Assembly: GCA_900552365.1 (NCBI GenBank)
Contig: URZP01000081.1
Coordinates: 1-6,096, forward strand
Direction of reading: 5' to 3'
DNA from: an uncultured Coriobacteriaceae bacterium
GTDB lineage: Bacteria > Actinomycetota > Coriobacteriia > Coriobacteriales > Eggerthellaceae
DNA length: 6,096 nucleotides
Shown: positions 5,260 through 6,096 of the stretch, one piece after another
How positions within the stretch are numbered: the first letter of the stretch is position 1
Layout: the number at the start of each line of letters is the position of its first letter
Position numbers and translations under genes: made by a program
The notes under the pieces: model-generated
Told to the model about the DNA's origin: nothing
The model's database searches: none
Seen by the model: the letters and a program-made list of their open reading frames with translations, nothing else

Positions 5260-5679
5260 ATGGCTGGAATTCAAGACGGCGTCAACAGCATCGGCGAAGG
5301 CTTCAAGAATGTGTTCCTCGCTGGCATCGGCGCGCTTGCCATCGGCGGCGAAAAGGGCAAGGAGCTTGTCGATACGCTGGTTGCCAAGGGTGAGATGACT
5401 ATCGATCAGGGCAAGCAGATCAACAGGGAACTTCAATACAAGGCTGACGAGGCTACGAAGACCGCCCGCGAGGCCGCGCTTGAGGCCCGCATGAAGGCGA
5501 TGTCGCCCGAGCAGCGCGAGGCGTTTGCGGCCAAGGCTGCTGAGTTCGCCGCAGCTCAGAACGCTCAGGAAGCTGCTGCGGCTGTCGAGGTCGAGATCAT
5601 CGACGACGACGAAGAAGCAGCCGAAGAGCCTGCGGCTGTCGAAGAGGCCGAAGAGCCCGTCGCAAAGCCGGCTGAATAG
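5260..5679 (+). CDS. Phasin-like small amphipathic helical protein
   Basis: Protein of 139 aa resembling the phasin/PhaF-PhaI superfamily. In polyhydroxyalkanoate makers these proteins coat storage granules; many non-producers carry related proteins of unknown role. Seen: an N-terminal segment with a hydrophobic patch, FKNVFLAGIGALAIGG (15-30), followed by the family-like pattern GKELVDTLVAKGEMTIDQGKQ (33-53). Residues about 55-108 form a long alanine- and charge-rich helix likely to be a coiled coil. A very acidic tail rich in E, A and P (about 109-139, with IIDDDEE) is probably disordered. There is no signal peptide or clear transmembrane helix. A terminator follows, and a UbiB/AarF-type gene starts 114 nt downstream. 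No PHA synthase is visible, so granule binding is not shown; a membrane- or lipid-surface-binding scaffold is equally possible. Confidence 0.7.
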   Translation: MAGIQDGVNSIGEGFKNVFLAGIGALAIGGEKGKELVDTLVAKGEMTIDQGKQINRELQYKADEATKTAREAALEARMKAMSPEQREAFAAKAAEFAAAQNAQEAAAAVEVEIIDDDEEAAEEPAAVEEAEEPVAKPAE

Positions 5680-5689
5680 CCCATTTTTC

Positions 5690-5727
5690 GAAGCGGCCTT
5701 GTCGTTTGACGGGCCGCTTCTTCATAT
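5690..5727 (+). terminator. Intrinsic terminator after the phasin-like gene
   Basis: A perfect 9-bp stem, GAAGCGGCC (5690-5698) with GGCCGCTTC (5712-5720), encloses a 13-nt loop that can itself pair GTC (5701-5703) with GAC (5708-5710). A moderately T-rich tail, TTCATATT, follows the stem. It begins 10 nt after the stop codon and is the best terminator in the window. The tail is not a pure T run, so some read-through into the downstream gene is possible. Confidence 0.7.
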
Positions 5728-5742
5728 TCACGTGCATGATTG

Positions 5743-5765
5743 CAACCAGGAATCGATCCCGGTTG
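5743..5765. promoter_or_regulatory. Imperfect inverted repeat upstream of the UbiB/AarF gene
   Basis: CAACCAGG (5743-5750) and CCCGGTTG (5758-5765) are inverted with one mismatch (A against C), separated by AATCGAT. It ends 28 nt before the downstream ATG, where an operator could sit, but no clear promoter hexamers were found around it. It may be chance. Confidence 0.25.
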
Positions 5766-5793
5766 TTTGGTTATTGATGGAACGAGGACGTTC

Positions 5794-6096
5794 ATGGCCG
5801 AGAACACTCTGCTCAATTATTTCTTCGAGTCGGGCGGAGCGCAGAAGGCAAGCCAGTTCGGCTTGAATCGCAAGTCGCGCTCGAAGCGCATGCGCGAGAT
5901 CATCTCCATTTTGCATAAGCACAAGTTCCTGAATCAGCTCACCCCCGAGGAGTTTCGCGCCGCGTTCGAGGAGCTTGGCCCCAGCTTTGTGAAAATCGGG
6001 CAAACGCTCTCCACTCGCTCTGAGATACTTCCCAAGGCGTACTGCGAGGAACTTACCAAACTTCAGACGGAGTGCGATCCTTTGCCGTTCGAGCAG
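5794..6096 (+). CDS. UbiB/AarF (ABC1) atypical kinase-like protein, N-terminal part, cut by the window edge
   Basis: The first 101 codons of a gene that runs off the right end. The ATG at 5794 has GAGG (5784-5787) 6 nt upstream. Seen: a basic amphipathic N-terminal stretch (residues 25-45, rich in K and R), then the family hallmark LGPSFVKIGQTLSTR (61-75) with the KxGQ signature (K67, G69, Q70), then EILPKAYCEELTKLQ (77-91). The KxGQ motif belongs to the UbiB-type protein-kinase-like fold, where it caps the active site; the nucleotide-binding lysine, catalytic loop and any C-terminal membrane helices lie outside the window. Family members are usually about 500-560 aa. They support quinone biosynthesis or lipid homeostasis through ATPase activity. 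In an anaerobic actinobacterium that would mean menaquinone or another lipid role rather than ubiquinone. It follows the phasin-like gene after a terminator. Confidence 0.88.
   Translation, partial: MAENTLLNYFFESGGAQKASQFGLNRKSRSKRMREIISILHKHKFLNQLTPEEFRAAFEELGPSFVKIGQTLSTRSEILPKAYCEELTKLQTECDPLPFEQ

Overview
The window looks like ordinary chromosome from a moderately high-GC anaerobic actinobacterium, most likely Coriobacteriia (Eggerthella/Slackia-like). This is an inference from gene order (site-2 protease, then ispG, then proS), protein style and G+C-rich codon use; no search was possible. All six supported genes lie on the + strand. In many actinobacteria dxr, the rip1/rseP-type protease and ispG are neighbours, so dxr may lie just left of the window, but no piece of it can be recognised here.

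Layout. 1-84: a leader with a perfect TATAAT box and a ribosome binding site. 85-1194: a membrane-embedded site-2 zinc metalloprotease with an unusual architecture. 1195-1331: a gap holding a 39-nt-period direct repeat. 1332-2396: ispG, the penultimate enzyme of the MEP isoprenoid pathway. 2397-2492: a short leader with two hairpins. 2493-4247: proS, bacterial-type prolyl-tRNA synthetase with an editing domain. 4248-4446: a 199-nt gap dense in inverted repeats, including two tandem copies of a hairpin repeat and a terminator-like hairpin next to the following gene's ribosome binding site. 4447-5124: a HAD-family phosphatase of the Gph/PpaX type. 5125-5259: a gap with no convincing element. 5260-5679: a small phasin-like protein with an acidic, alanine-rich tail. 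5690-5727: a good intrinsic terminator. 5794 to the right edge: the N-terminal third or less of a UbiB/AarF (ABC1) kinase-like protein, cut by the window end.

The genes are mostly housekeeping: isoprenoid synthesis, protein synthesis, metabolite phosphatase, regulated intramembrane proteolysis and a quinone/lipid-associated atypical kinase. They run in one direction, but the gaps (about 95-200 nt) are long for a tight operon and several hold structured elements, so more than one transcription unit is likely.

The points most worth a second look are the site-2 protease, which appears to have lost the usual extracytoplasmic PDZ domain and gained a roughly 100-residue winged-helix-like insertion on the cytoplasmic side, and the intergenic palindromic repeats, one pair of which shows a compensatory base-pair change. 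No CRISPR array, insertion sequence, tRNA, rRNA or phage gene was seen.
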